A stretch of 41,793 nucleotides of DNA from NCBI GenBank assembly GCA_029219165.1, contig JAQXSW010000004.1:1-41793 (forward strand), given 5' to 3'. The stretch is from Oscillospiraceae bacterium. Its GTDB lineage: Bacteria; Bacillota; Clostridia; Oscillospirales; Acutalibacteraceae. Below the pieces are notes generated by a model. It was given only the letters and a program-made list of their open reading frames with translations, was not told where the DNA came from and made no database searches. The translations under genes and the position numbers were made by a program. Shown here one piece after another: positions 1 through 7,208 of this stretch; position 1 is the first letter of the stretch; each line of letters opens with the position of its first letter.

Positions 1-114
1 GTTATATTGTCTGTATCAGTCCTTCATGAGGGGTTAAGTCCCCTTTCAGCAATCGGCATTGTACTTGTATTGGTAGCAACCATACTAAGTGAAATAAAAT
101 CAAAAAAAAAATAG
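1..114 (+). CDS. C-terminal end of an EamA/DMT-type membrane transporter (partial)
   Basis: Open frame entering from the left edge and stopping at TAG 112-114. It encodes 37 residues: a hydrophobic helix following an HEGLSPLSAIG motif and a basic lysine-rich tail. Members of the EamA drug/metabolite transporter family end like this, with a short E-x-L-(S/T) turn followed by the tenth helix and a charged cytoplasmic tail. Only the last helix is present, so the substrate cannot be inferred. The family call rests on this short segment and is moderate. Confidence 0.55.
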   Translation, partial: VILSVSVLHEGLSPLSAIGIVLVLVATILSEIKSKKK

Positions 115-130
115 AATACAAGAAGTAATT

Positions 131-343
131 GGGGACGGTTCACGATTGCAGAGAACCGTCCCCAATTGCGGAGAACCGTCCCCGGTTGTGGAGAACCGTC
201 CCCAATTGCGGAGAACCGTCCCCGATTGCGGAGAACCGTCCCCGATTGCGGAGAACCGTCCCCGATTGCAGAGAACCGTCCCCAATTGCAGAGAACCGTC
301 CCCGATCGCAGAGAACCGTCCCCGATTGCAGAGAACCGTCCCC
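131..343. repeat. 20-bp tandem repeat array 1 (GAGAACCGTCCCC units)
   Basis: Eleven 13-bp cores spaced exactly 20 bp apart. The first (131) reads GGGGACGGTTC and the next ten (151, 171 ... 331) read GAGAACCGTCCCC, the reverse complement. Spacers are 7 nt and vary slightly (AATTGCG, GATTGCG, GATTGCA, GGTTGTG). Length 213 bp = 10 x 20 + 13. The first copy can pair with any later copy to make a hairpin. Several frames stay open across the array because 20-bp units lack stops; these are not genes. Confidence 0.97.
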
Positions 344-354
344 ACTTTAGTGCA

Positions 355-383
355 TTGAAAAATCCCTACTAGTATGTTATTCT
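355..383 (+). promoter_or_regulatory. Sigma-A-like promoter for glf
   Basis: TTGAAA at 355-360, a 17-nt spacer, then TATTCT at 378-383, just after repeat array 1. Transcription would begin near 390, which leaves room for the second ATG of glf (425) more comfortably than the first (407). Confidence 0.5.
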
Positions 384-424
384 AAATCTACTCATTAAAA
401 TAAAGAATGAAAAGAGAAAAAGAC

Positions 425-1534
425 ATGTCTGATTTTCTAAATAAACATTATGACCTTTTAGTTATTGGTAGTGGACTCTTTGGAGCAACTATTACACATG
501 AAGCTGTGAAAAGCGGAAAAAGCGTTTTAGTTCTTGAAAAAAGAGACCATATAGGTGGCAACATTTACACAGAAAAAGTTGAAGAAATAGACGTACACAA
601 ATATGGTGCACATATATTCCACACATCAAATAAAGAAGTGTGGGACTATGTTACAGACCTTGTTCCGTTCAACAACTTTATAAATTCACCTGTTGCAAAC
701 TACAAGGGCGAAATGTATAACATGCCATTTAACATGAATACATTTTCTAAAATGTTTAATATCTCAACCCCTGCCCAGGCAAAAGCCGTAATTGACAAAG
801 AACGTAAAGAAATAAATGGTGAACCCAAAAATCTTGAAGAACAAGCTATTAGTCTTGTTGGTAGAACCATTTACACAAAACTTGTTAAAGGCTACACCGA
901 AAAGCAATGGGGTCGTGACTGCAAAGAGCTTCCAGCATTCATAATAAAGAGACTTCCTGTCCGTTTCACCTATGACAACAACTATTTTAATGACAAATAC
1001 CAAGGAATTCCCGAAAATGGCTATACAGACCTTATTGAAAAGCTTTTAGAGGGTTCAACCGTTGTAACAGGAGTAAATTTCCTTTCTGACAAGGCAAAGT
1101 ACTTTACACTTGCCGACAAGTGTGTCTATACCGGCCCAATAGATGAATTTTTTGCTTATTCTATGGGAAAACTTGAATATAGAAGCCTCAAATTTGAAAC
1201 TGAAATTTTAAATGAGGAAAATCATCAGGGCGTTGCAGTTGTGAACTACACAGAAAGAGAAATTCCTTATACAAGAATTATTGAGCACAAGCATTTCAAC
1301 TTCGGTACACAACCCAAAACTGTCATTACACGGGAATATCCAACTGATTGGGAAGAAGGCATGGAACCATACTATCCAATCAACAATGAAAAAAACCAAA
1401 GACTATACGAAGAGTACGAAAAGCTTGCTGAAAAAGAGGGCGTTATTTTTGGGGGCCGTCTTGCTTCATACAAATATTATGATATGGATGACACCATTGA
1501 GGCAGCATTAAAACTTGCAAAAGAAATATTATAA
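425..1534 (+). CDS. glf: UDP-galactopyranose mutase
   Basis: Flavoenzyme that interconverts UDP-galactopyranose and UDP-galactofuranose, the donor for galactofuranose in surface polysaccharides. A dinucleotide-binding GSGLFG motif sits close to the N terminus after a VIGSG strand, followed by an EKRDHIGGN FAD motif and a KYGAHIFHT segment typical of the family. The KGYTEKQWG and RLPVRFTYDNNYF blocks and the C-terminal GGRLASYKYYDMD are also characteristic. The 369-residue length is normal. An upstream in-frame ATG at 407 would add six residues; 425 is preferred because an AG-rich stretch lies 8 nt upstream and the predicted transcription start is near 390. It is a single-gene unit with its own promoter and terminator, physically far from the wall-polymer cluster at the other end of the window. 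Confidence 0.95.
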   Translation: MSDFLNKHYDLLVIGSGLFGATITHEAVKSGKSVLVLEKRDHIGGNIYTEKVEEIDVHKYGAHIFHTSNKEVWDYVTDLVPFNNFINSPVANYKGEMYNMPFNMNTFSKMFNISTPAQAKAVIDKERKEINGEPKNLEEQAISLVGRTIYTKLVKGYTEKQWGRDCKELPAFIIKRLPVRFTYDNNYFNDKYQGIPENGYTDLIEKLLEGSTVVTGVNFLSDKAKYFTLADKCVYTGPIDEFFAYSMGKLEYRSLKFETEILNEENHQGVAVVNYTEREIPYTRIIEHKHFNFGTQPKTVITREYPTDWEEGMEPYYPINNEKNQRLYEEYEKLAEKEGVIFGGRLASYKYYDMDDTIEAALKLAKEIL

Positions 1535-1537
1535 TTT

Positions 1538-1567
1538 AAAGACGAGTGTAAAAGCTCGTCTTTTTAA
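1538..1567 (+). terminator. Intrinsic terminator of glf
   Basis: AAAGACGAG (1538-1546) pairs with CTCGTCTTT (1555-1563) around an 8-nt loop, followed by a T-rich tract. Confidence 0.85.
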
Positions 1568-1634
1568 GTTTTTTTTAAGATGCAAGTGATAAATTAAGTC
1601 ATACAAAATTCAAAGTATGCTAAAGGGGTAGAGT

Positions 1635-2216
1635 ATGAAAAGCCCATATGAGGTTCTTGGCGTTGAAGAGAATGCATCGCTGGACGAAGTTACAAAAGCA
1701 TATAGAAAACTTGCTAAAAAATATCACCCGGACTTAAATCCAGGTGATGAAGAAGCCGCGCGTAAAATGGGTGAAATTAACGAGGCCTACGACAGAATTA
1801 AACGCGGAGACATAAATCCAAATCAACAGCAAAACCCATACGCGACATATAATGAAAACAGAACATATTACACTACAGTCAATATAGATGAAATATGGGA
1901 AGCCTTCAACCAGTATAAACAACAACAAAATTACAACAACAGACAACAATACCAAAGACAGTATACGGTACAAACCGGCAGAGGTTGTTCCGGTTGTTTT
2001 AGATTTTTTTGGTACTTCTTCCTAATTCAAATTCTTATTTCTCTGTTACTCAGATTAAATAGCTGTGCATATTATATAAACAACAATAACCGTAACACTC
2101 AATCACAAAACAGCCCGTATGCTCATGCAACAATATATGAAACAATAAAAGAAGTTCCAAATAATATCAGCAATTTACTTGAAATACATGGTGAAACATA
2201 TGAAATTCCTGAATAA
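1635..2216 (+). CDS. Membrane-anchored J-domain (DnaJ-like) protein
   Basis: 193 residues. Residues 3-57 form a J-domain with the invariant HPD at 31-33, which in DnaJ proteins stimulates Hsp70 ATPase. There is no G/F region, zinc centre or C-terminal substrate domain as in full DnaJ. Instead an Asn/Gln/Tyr-rich stretch (about 60-115) leads to a GCSGCF motif and one hydrophobic segment (about 122-141), so the protein is probably a tail-type membrane co-chaperone with the J-domain in the cytoplasm. An AAAGGGG ribosome-binding site precedes ATG 1635. The 3' end overlaps the next gene, which is also a small membrane protein, so the two are probably co-translated. J-domain call secure; client unknown. 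Confidence 0.85.
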   Translation: MKSPYEVLGVEENASLDEVTKAYRKLAKKYHPDLNPGDEEAARKMGEINEAYDRIKRGDINPNQQQNPYATYNENRTYYTTVNIDEIWEAFNQYKQQQNYNNRQQYQRQYTVQTGRGCSGCFRFFWYFFLIQILISLLLRLNSCAYYINNNNRNTQSQNSPYAHATIYETIKEVPNNISNLLEIHGETYEIPE

Positions 2217-2625
2217 AATAAGCATCAAAATTCAAAAATTCATGTATGGAAGAAATGGACTGGACTATTTAAACCAAGTACTTATTGTCCTTTATACAAT
2301 TGCTCTCATACTTTGTATATTCATGCCCAACACTACATCCGCTTATATTTGCATAGGATTTGCAGCAGTTTTTGCCGCATTATTCATTTTTAGAGCATTT
2401 TCGAAGAACCTTCCGAAAAGAAGAGCAGAAAATGAAAAAATGTATAGAATTCGTGACAAAATAAGAAAAGAATTCAGACTTATAAAAAACAAATGGAGGG
2501 ACAGAAAAACTCATAAATATAAAAAATGTCCCAATTGCAAAGCAGTACTTAGGATGAAGAAAACAAAAGGAACTCACAAATGCAACTGTCCTCATTGTGG
2601 AACAGAAATTACAGTGAAAATATAA
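2200..2625 (+). CDS. Small membrane protein with C-terminal zinc ribbon, unknown function
   Basis: About 141 residues from ATG 2200, chosen over 2179 and 2188 because a GGTG lies about 10 nt upstream. It overlaps the end of the J-domain gene by 17 bp. A short amphipathic N terminus is followed by two hydrophobic helices, a highly basic linker, and a C-terminal CPNC...CPHC pair that should bind one zinc as a rubredoxin-like ribbon. I do not recognise the family beyond the ribbon. Overlap with the J-domain gene suggests the two act together at the membrane, for example as a co-chaperone with a zinc-dependent adaptor; that is inference only. Confidence 0.7.
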   Translation: MKFLNKISIKIQKFMYGRNGLDYLNQVLIVLYTIALILCIFMPNTTSAYICIGFAAVFAALFIFRAFSKNLPKRRAENEKMYRIRDKIRKEFRLIKNKWRDRKTHKYKKCPNCKAVLRMKKTKGTHKCNCPHCGTEITVKI

Positions 2626-2630
2626 AAACT

Positions 2631-2669
2631 AAAAGCAGTGTGCACCACAAAATGCACACTGCTTTTTTT
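2631..2669. terminator. Bidirectional intrinsic terminator between convergent genes
   Basis: AAAAGCAGTGTGCA pairs with TGCACACTGCTTTT. There are T-runs on both strands, so it can serve the zinc-ribbon gene (plus) and the amidohydrolase (minus). Confidence 0.9.
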
Positions 2670-3456
2670 ACTCATATTTTTTCATTAAACATTCAAAATT
2701 ACCATGCATTAAAAGTTCATAACGCTCCTCTGAAAGTTCAAGCTTTTTAACATTTTCAATTTCATTTGAAGCGTCCCACATTGGGTAGTCTGTACCAAAT
2801 AAAAGTTGTGTCTTATCATATTTCATTACTAATTCCTTTGCCTTTTCTAAATCCAAAAAAGGAAGAGAACTTGCGCAGTCCATATACACTCTTGTGCCGG
2901 CAAGTGCAGCAGTTCCGCTTTCCCATTCGGTATATCCACCAAGGTGAGAACCCATAATATCAAGATTTGGAAATTCATCTAAAATAGGAAGTAAAAATTC
3001 AGCTTTGCTATAGTCAGTCCTAATATCTCCCAAATGAATTAATACCGGACATTTGCCTTCACACAATTTATAAATTCTTTTTGCACTTTCAGAATTAATC
3101 TTGAACTTTTGAAAATCCGGATGTAGTTTTATACCTTTAAGTCCATTCTCCAAAGCCCAGTTAAATTCATATTCTAAATTGGGATCATCAGGATGAAGCG
3201 AAGCAAAACCAATAAATCTATCCGGATATTTTTTTACGGAGTCAAAAATGAAAGAATTAATATTGTGTACCTGCTTTACTGTAGTGGCAACGGAATGAAC
3301 TACAAATTTATCAACCCCTGCTCTGTCACCCTCTTCTACTAATAGTTCGGGTGTACCTTTGTATTCCATTGGCAAATCATAGAATGCTCCTATATTGTCA
3401 GAGGCTTTTTTGGCAATTGCCTCAGGAAAAATATGTGCATGTACATCTATAATCAT
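2668..3456 (-). CDS. Amidohydrolase-family metal-dependent hydrolase
   Basis: 262-residue TIM-barrel protein of the amidohydrolase-2 group (ACMSD / isoorotate decarboxylase-like branch). The N-terminal DVHAH (residues 4-8) supplies the first two metal-ligand histidines. KLHPDFQ, VLIHLGD and GSHLGG provide further histidines, and the GTDYPMWD near the C terminus holds the metal- or proton-handling aspartate. Many relatives are of unknown substrate, so a decarboxylase or hydrolase activity cannot be chosen. GGAG precedes ATG 3456. Monocistronic, convergent with the zinc-ribbon gene and divergent from the cotJ operon. Confidence 0.85.
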   Translation of the reverse strand: MIIDVHAHIFPEAIAKKASDNIGAFYDLPMEYKGTPELLVEEGDRAGVDKFVVHSVATTVKQVHNINSFIFDSVKKYPDRFIGFASLHPDDPNLEYEFNWALENGLKGIKLHPDFQKFKINSESAKRIYKLCEGKCPVLIHLGDIRTDYSKAEFLLPILDEFPNLDIMGSHLGGYTEWESGTAALAGTRVYMDCASSLPFLDLEKAKELVMKYDKTQLLFGTDYPMWDASNEIENVKKLELSEERYELLMHGNFECLMKKYE

Positions 3457-3506
3457 GAAATCAACTCCATAAAATTCTTATACTATTATAACCAATAACT
3501 TGTTTC

Positions 3507-3533
3507 ACACAATATAAAATTTTTCATAGTATG
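3507..3533 (+). promoter_or_regulatory. Possible sigma-K-type sporulation promoter for cotJABC
   Basis: AC at 3507-3508, 16-nt spacer, then CATAGTATG at 3525-3533, resembling the mother-cell sigma-K pattern (AC, 16-17 nt, CATANNNTA). No good sigma-A promoter competes here. The orphan holin gene at 25683 has the same arrangement. Confidence 0.4.
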
Positions 3534-3552
3534 GATTAAGGAGGATTGAGAA

Positions 3553-3738
3553 ATGATTATACAAAATAGAACCTATACCGGTATATGCCCCCTCCCGGAT
3601 GACCCAGAGACAACAATGGCATATATCCCATTTCAAATCGATGCAAGTATGTATAGCGAAGAAGTTGCCTTAACACAAGGTACTCTTTTCCCAAATATAG
3701 ATAAACCTTTTTTAAAAGGAAGTGATCGCTGTGAATGA
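3553..3738 (+). CDS. cotJA: Spore coat-associated protein CotJA
   Basis: 61 residues. The MAYIPFQ motif, a Y-x-x-x-x-AL stretch and GTLFPNIDKPF are the hallmark of CotJA, a small inner-coat protein made in the mother cell together with CotJB and CotJC. AAGGAGG lies 8 nt upstream of ATG 3553. The end overlaps the start region of cotJB, as usual for this operon. Presence of the operon marks the host as a spore former. Confidence 0.95.
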   Translation: MIIQNRTYTGICPLPDDPETTMAYIPFQIDASMYSEEVALTQGTLFPNIDKPFLKGSDRCE

Positions 3739-3979
3739 GAGAGAAAGATTATTAAGGCAATTGTCATCTGTTCAATTTGCAGCGTGGGAACTTCACATGT
3801 ATTTAGATACACACAAAAATGACAGAGAAGCAAGAAGAATATACAATTTAAAGCTTGCAAGAGCAAATGAACTAAAAATGGAATTTGAAAGTAAATATGG
3901 TCCTCTAACTATAAATAACGAGAATAACGATGAGTGGCTATGCGATCCATGGCCATGGGAACCTAAGGAGGACTGCTAA
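3731..3979 (+). CDS. cotJB: Spore coat protein CotJB
   Basis: 82 residues from GTG 3731 (MNERERLLRQL...), which has AAGGAAG 8 nt upstream; a GTG at 3722 is also in frame but lies on the ribosome-binding site. The family signatures QFAAWELHMYLDTH and the C-terminal WPWE are visible. CotJB associates with CotJA and CotJC during coat assembly. It overlaps cotJA by 8 bp and ends 1 nt before cotJC. Confidence 0.95.
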   Translation: MNERERLLRQLSSVQFAAWELHMYLDTHKNDREARRIYNLKLARANELKMEFESKYGPLTINNENNDEWLCDPWPWEPKEDC

Positions 3980-3980
3980 T

Positions 3981-4538
3981 ATGTTTATGTACGAAAAGAA
4001 ACTTCAATATCCTGTAAATATAAAAAATCCAAATCCAAAATACGCGCAAATTATTATCAGCCAATATGGTGGCCCTGACGGAGAACTGGGTGCAAGTCTA
4101 AGATATTTAAGTCAACGTTTCAGCATGCCATATCCGGAACTTAAAGGTCTTTTGACAGACATTGGCACAGAGGAACTTGGGCATTTGGAAATGATTGGTG
4201 CAATCGTTTATCAGTTGACAAGAAATCTTTCTATTGAAGAAATAAAGAAGTCCGGATTTGACACGTACTTTGTTGACCATACTACCGGTATATATACAAC
4301 AGCCGCTAGCGGAAGCCCTTGGAATGCAGCAAGTATTGCCGTTAAGGGCGATGTAATTGCTGACATTCATGAAGATCTTGCTGCAGAACAAAAAGCTCGA
4401 GTAACCTATGACAATATTCTACGTCTTGTAGATGACCCGGATGTCAGAGACCCAATTAAATTCCTACGAGAAAGAGAAATAGTTCACTACCAAAGATTTG
4501 GGGATACTCTACCGCAATCTTGTAAACTTTTTGCTTAA
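3981..4538 (+). CDS. cotJC: Spore coat protein CotJC (manganese-catalase-like)
   Basis: 185 residues from ATG 3981, which is 9 nt after a perfect AAGGAGG; an in-frame upstream start at 3930 would lie inside cotJB and is rejected. The fold is the ferritin-like di-manganese catalase: GELGASLRYLSQRF gives the first carboxylate helix, TEELGHLEM the Glu and His metal ligands, EDLAAEQKAR and REREIVHYQRFG the second pair. In B. subtilis CotJC is a coat protein needing CotJA for assembly; catalase activity has been proposed for the family. Last gene of the operon. Confidence 0.95.
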   Translation: MFMYEKKLQYPVNIKNPNPKYAQIIISQYGGPDGELGASLRYLSQRFSMPYPELKGLLTDIGTEELGHLEMIGAIVYQLTRNLSIEEIKKSGFDTYFVDHTTGIYTTAASGSPWNAASIAVKGDVIADIHEDLAAEQKARVTYDNILRLVDDPDVRDPIKFLREREIVHYQRFGDTLPQSCKLFA

Positions 4539-4545
4539 TTTTCGG

Positions 4546-4575
4546 TGCAAGGTATACCCCTGCAGCGATTTTTTT
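4546..4575 (+). terminator. Weak candidate terminator after cotJC
   Basis: TGCAAGG (4546-4552) and CCCCTGCA (4557-4564) form a short imperfect stem followed by a run of seven Ts. The stem has one mismatch, so efficiency is uncertain. Confidence 0.3.
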
Positions 4576-6073
4576 ATATGTTCCAAATGATGTCAATTTT
4601 ATCACTTGTTGCATAGATTTTTTTGATTACTGCATTTGCAAGCTCTCGCTTTCTCTCAAAGGGAAGTTCGTCGAATCTGTCAAAATCACAGATTATTTTT
4701 TCGTTTGCCGAATATCTGTTTTCACCAAGTCTTTGAATTTCTGCCTGTAATTGCAGTTTTTCACTGTGGAGCCGTTCAACATTTTCATTGATATACGCCA
4801 TTACCGTTTCGCTTGCGCCTGCAACATTTTTAACCGTTTCGTTAATTTCGTTGTCTATTACGATTTGCCGTGCCTTTAATTCTTCTATTTTAGGATTGTT
4901 GGCAGTGGCACCTGCAACCTCAATCACCTTGAAATCGGCTAACTTTTCTTTGACCTTCTGCAATATGAAATCTTCAAACTCATCTGCATGAATCACACCG
5001 CACCCACAGCACAGATTATCATTCATCTTGTGAGAACAGAGAAAATAACTGACATTTTTATTAGCATAATTCTTTCGCACAAGCGCATATCCGCAGTTCC
5101 CACACTTAACAAGTCCTGCAAGCCAAGTGTTTTTTGCTTTTGGATTGCGTTTAATCTGTTGTTGATCAAGGGCTCTTTCTCTGCACCTTATCCACAAATC
5201 AGAGTCGATAAATCCCTCGTGTGGTGCAAGCACAAGAACAGCATTTAAAAGGTCCGTCTGCTTTCGTGTGTTCTTACTGCCTGTGTAAAGATAACAGCCG
5301 TTTGTGCCAATAAAATCCTCGGGCGGATTGATAATCTTAACTCCCTTTGATTTAAAGAAATTATACACATTTATGTCGGCCCTTACATAGACAGGATTCT
5401 TGATAAAGTCCTGAACCCTCACCCTTGTTACAATTCTGTTTCGCCTGCATTCCGATGGCATATCACGAACTGCCTTGGCAATATCCTCGTTAGAGTAATT
5501 CACATCTGCATACATTTCAAACACCTTTTTAACGAGCCTGACCTCATCAGGTATCTGCTCATACATAGAGGTTTTGATACCGTCAATGGTCAGGTCGACC
5601 TTTTTGAATCCCACAGGAACAGGTCCGCCCATATAAAAGCCTTTCTGACTGCGTGAAATGTAGTTATCCTTAACTCTTTGCTGCGTGGTTTCACGCTCTA
5701 ATTGAGCAAAGGTTATACAGATATTCAGCATCGCCCTGCCCATAGGCGTACTTGTGTCAAACTTTTCCGTAGCCGATGAAAATTCAACACCGAGTTTACC
5801 GAAAATATCCATCATATTTGAGAAATCAAGAATACTTCTGCTGATTCTATCAAGCTTGTAAACAATAACCTTTGTTATTCCTTTTCGCCCTGTTTTGATA
5901 TCCTGCATCATTCGCTGAAATTCGGGGCGGTTTGTATTTTTACCGCTGAAGCCTTTGTCCTTATATACTAAAAATGGCTCACCTCTTGCCTCGTAGGCAC
6001 ACATTTCAATCTGCGATTCGATTGAAATGCTGTCCTCTTTTTCTACCGATTGTCGAGCATAAATTGCAATCAT
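4574..6073 (-). CDS. Large serine recombinase (site-specific integrase/resolvase family)
   Basis: 499 residues. Residues 1-145 are a serine-recombinase catalytic domain with the nucleophile in AIYARQS (Ser9), the YKLDRISRS motif and TPMGRAMLNI; a recombinase domain (about 155-270) follows. A zinc ribbon (CGNCGYALVRKN...FLCSHKM...CCGCG) and a coiled-coil segment finish the protein. Such enzymes integrate and excise mobile elements without a tyrosine intermediate. The gene looks intact, but no phage or conjugation genes are nearby: only a small upstream ORF and a DUF6076 fragment. It may be a remnant or a minimal element. I did not identify attachment sites with confidence. Confidence 0.93.
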   Translation of the reverse strand: MIAIYARQSVEKEDSISIESQIEMCAYEARGEPFLVYKDKGFSGKNTNRPEFQRMMQDIKTGRKGITKVIVYKLDRISRSILDFSNMMDIFGKLGVEFSSATEKFDTSTPMGRAMLNICITFAQLERETTQQRVKDNYISRSQKGFYMGGPVPVGFKKVDLTIDGIKTSMYEQIPDEVRLVKKVFEMYADVNYSNEDIAKAVRDMPSECRRNRIVTRVRVQDFIKNPVYVRADINVYNFFKSKGVKIINPPEDFIGTNGCYLYTGSKNTRKQTDLLNAVLVLAPHEGFIDSDLWIRCRERALDQQQIKRNPKAKNTWLAGLVKCGNCGYALVRKNYANKNVSYFLCSHKMNDNLCCGCGVIHADEFEDFILQKVKEKLADFKVIEVAGATANNPKIEELKARQIVIDNEINETVKNVAGASETVMAYINENVERLHSEKLQLQAEIQRLGENRYSANEKIICDFDRFDELPFERKRELANAVIKKIYATSDKIDIIWNI

Positions 6074-6142
6074 AAGAATTTTCCCTTTACTATGACCGAT
6101 AACTCAACATAAATATATACGAGGCCTTTTAAAAAGTCCTGC

Positions 6143-6316
6143 CTAATTTTCATTCCTACCCAACACCTTTGCAAGAATATTTTTAACAGTCATTCGGTTT
6201 AACTCAATTTCGTCTTTGGTGAGGCTCGGGGAGTATTCGTTCACTACGGTTTTGCCTTTACCGAAATCAATCTCATAGCTTGCGATTAACCTTTTATTGA
6301 TAACAGGTCTATCCAT
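6143..6316 (-). CDS. Small hypothetical protein accompanying the recombinase
   Basis: 57 residues from ATG 6316, chosen because GGGGAGTG lies about 8 nt upstream; a start at 6334 is also in frame but lacks a site. Composition is mixed charged (DRPVINKRLI..., NEYSPSLTKDEIELNRMTV) with no membrane helix or cysteine motif. I do not recognise a family. It lies 69 bp upstream of the recombinase on the same strand, where mobile elements often encode a small helper or regulator. Confidence 0.5.
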   Translation of the reverse strand: MDRPVINKRLIASYEIDFGKGKTVVNEYSPSLTKDEIELNRMTVKNILAKVLGRNEN

Positions 6317-6458
6317 AATGCACACTCCCCTCATACAAATTTATATTGTAAGGACAAGGTGTGTTATTCATTCTTTCATTGCAGTTTCAGGGAATTTTCA
6401 TATACGGTTTATACATATTTTGTTCTTTGATTATGTAAAGGACTATTATGAATATTTA

Positions 6459-6713
6459 ATGCTATTGTTTTACAACAAAAAAGAAACAGTTTACGAATGC
6501 GAGCTTTGCAGCAGATATTTCATTCCAAAGACAAAAAAGAAAACCCTGTACTGCGACAGAGTTTTCAAGGACGGTAAGATCTGCAAGCAAATCGGACCTT
6601 TGATGAAGCACAAGAAGCTAGAGGAAAATGATTTGGTTTTGCAGACCTTTTTTCAATTATCTCATCAAAGCTTGACTGAGGCATTTTATCAATATTTTGG
6701 AGGTGCTATATAG
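6459..6713 (+). pseudogene. Remnant of a DUF6076-type zinc-finger protein
   Basis: The frame contains YECELCSRYFIP...TLYCDRVFKDGKICKQIGP, a four-cysteine C-x2-C...C-D-R...C-K pattern that matches the conserved core of DUF6076 proteins, which commonly travel with recombinases in Firmicutes. Full-length members are several hundred residues. Here the N-terminal part is absent, no ribosome-binding site precedes the ATG at 6459, and the C terminus degenerates into the 38-bp palindrome. The frame continues open upstream to 6297 but without family resemblance. Most likely a decayed fragment. Confidence 0.6.
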
Positions 6714-6728
6714 CACCTCCAAAATATT
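6691..6728. repeat. Perfect 38-bp palindrome
   Basis: The left half 6691-6709 (AATATTTTGGAGGTGCTAT) is exactly reverse-complementary to 6710-6728. It lies between the DUF6076 remnant and yaiI, at the right side of the recombinase patch. It could be a terminator-like hairpin, a hairpin end of a small mobile sequence or a recombinase site. There is no T-run outside it, which argues against an ordinary terminator. Confidence 0.9.
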
Positions 6729-6770
6729 GCTTAATTTATACTATGATAATAGCACATTTGGGCGTTATTA

Positions 6771-7202
6771 TCAGTCATTCAATAGTTTATTCAGCGAATC
6801 AATGAAAGCTTTGTCGTTTTCATTGGTTCTTTTCTTTGGGCCTTTTAGGTGGGCGCCTGCCATTCTTGCTTTTTTTGATTCGTGGCGTGTTGTGAGCAAC
6901 ATTGTTAGGTTGCTGTCATTTATGATAAGCCCATTTTGAGTGATTGGTTTACCGCCTTTTGAAAGCACCATCGCAGAAAGTCCGTAGTCCTGCGTGACAA
7001 CAATATCCCCTGGGCTAACCTGATTGACAAGTGCAAAATCAACGCTGTCAGCACCCTTTGAAACTGTTACGGTTTTTGCGTAATCACTGTTTATAATGTG
7101 GCTTGTGTCACAAAATACAATAACCTCAATTTTATTCTCTTTTGCTATCTCGATTGTCTGCTTTACAACAGGGCAACCGTCTGCATCAATTAAAAATTTC
7201 AA
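6771..7202 (-). CDS. YaiI/YqxD (UPF0178, DUF188) family protein
   Basis: 143 residues beginning MKFLIDADGCPVVKQTIE, with the family-defining DADGCPV, an internal DIVVTQDYGLSAMVLSKGG block and the C-terminal KKRTNEND. The fold is PIN-like; biochemical function is not established. The start appears to be TTG 7202, with only a weak GGAT upstream; it lies 6 nt downstream of the alpha/beta-hydrolase stop codon, so translation may be coupled. Confidence 0.9.
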   Translation of the reverse strand: MKFLIDADGCPVVKQTIEIAKENKIEVIVFCDTSHIINSDYAKTVTVSKGADSVDFALVNQVSPGDIVVTQDYGLSAMVLSKGGKPITQNGLIINDSNLTMLLTTRHESKKARMAGAHLKGPKKRTNENDKAFIDSLNKLLND

Positions 7203-7208
7203 AGCACA

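Noticed and set aside
131-343. Repeat array read as a CRISPR array
   Set aside because: Repeat cores are only 13 bp, spacers 7 nt and nearly identical, orientation switches within arrays, and there are no cas genes.
129-372. Several open frames through array 1 (and similar ones in arrays 2-4)
   Set aside because: They are open on several frames and both strands only because the 20-bp unit lacks stops; no ribosome-binding sites and pure repeat translation.
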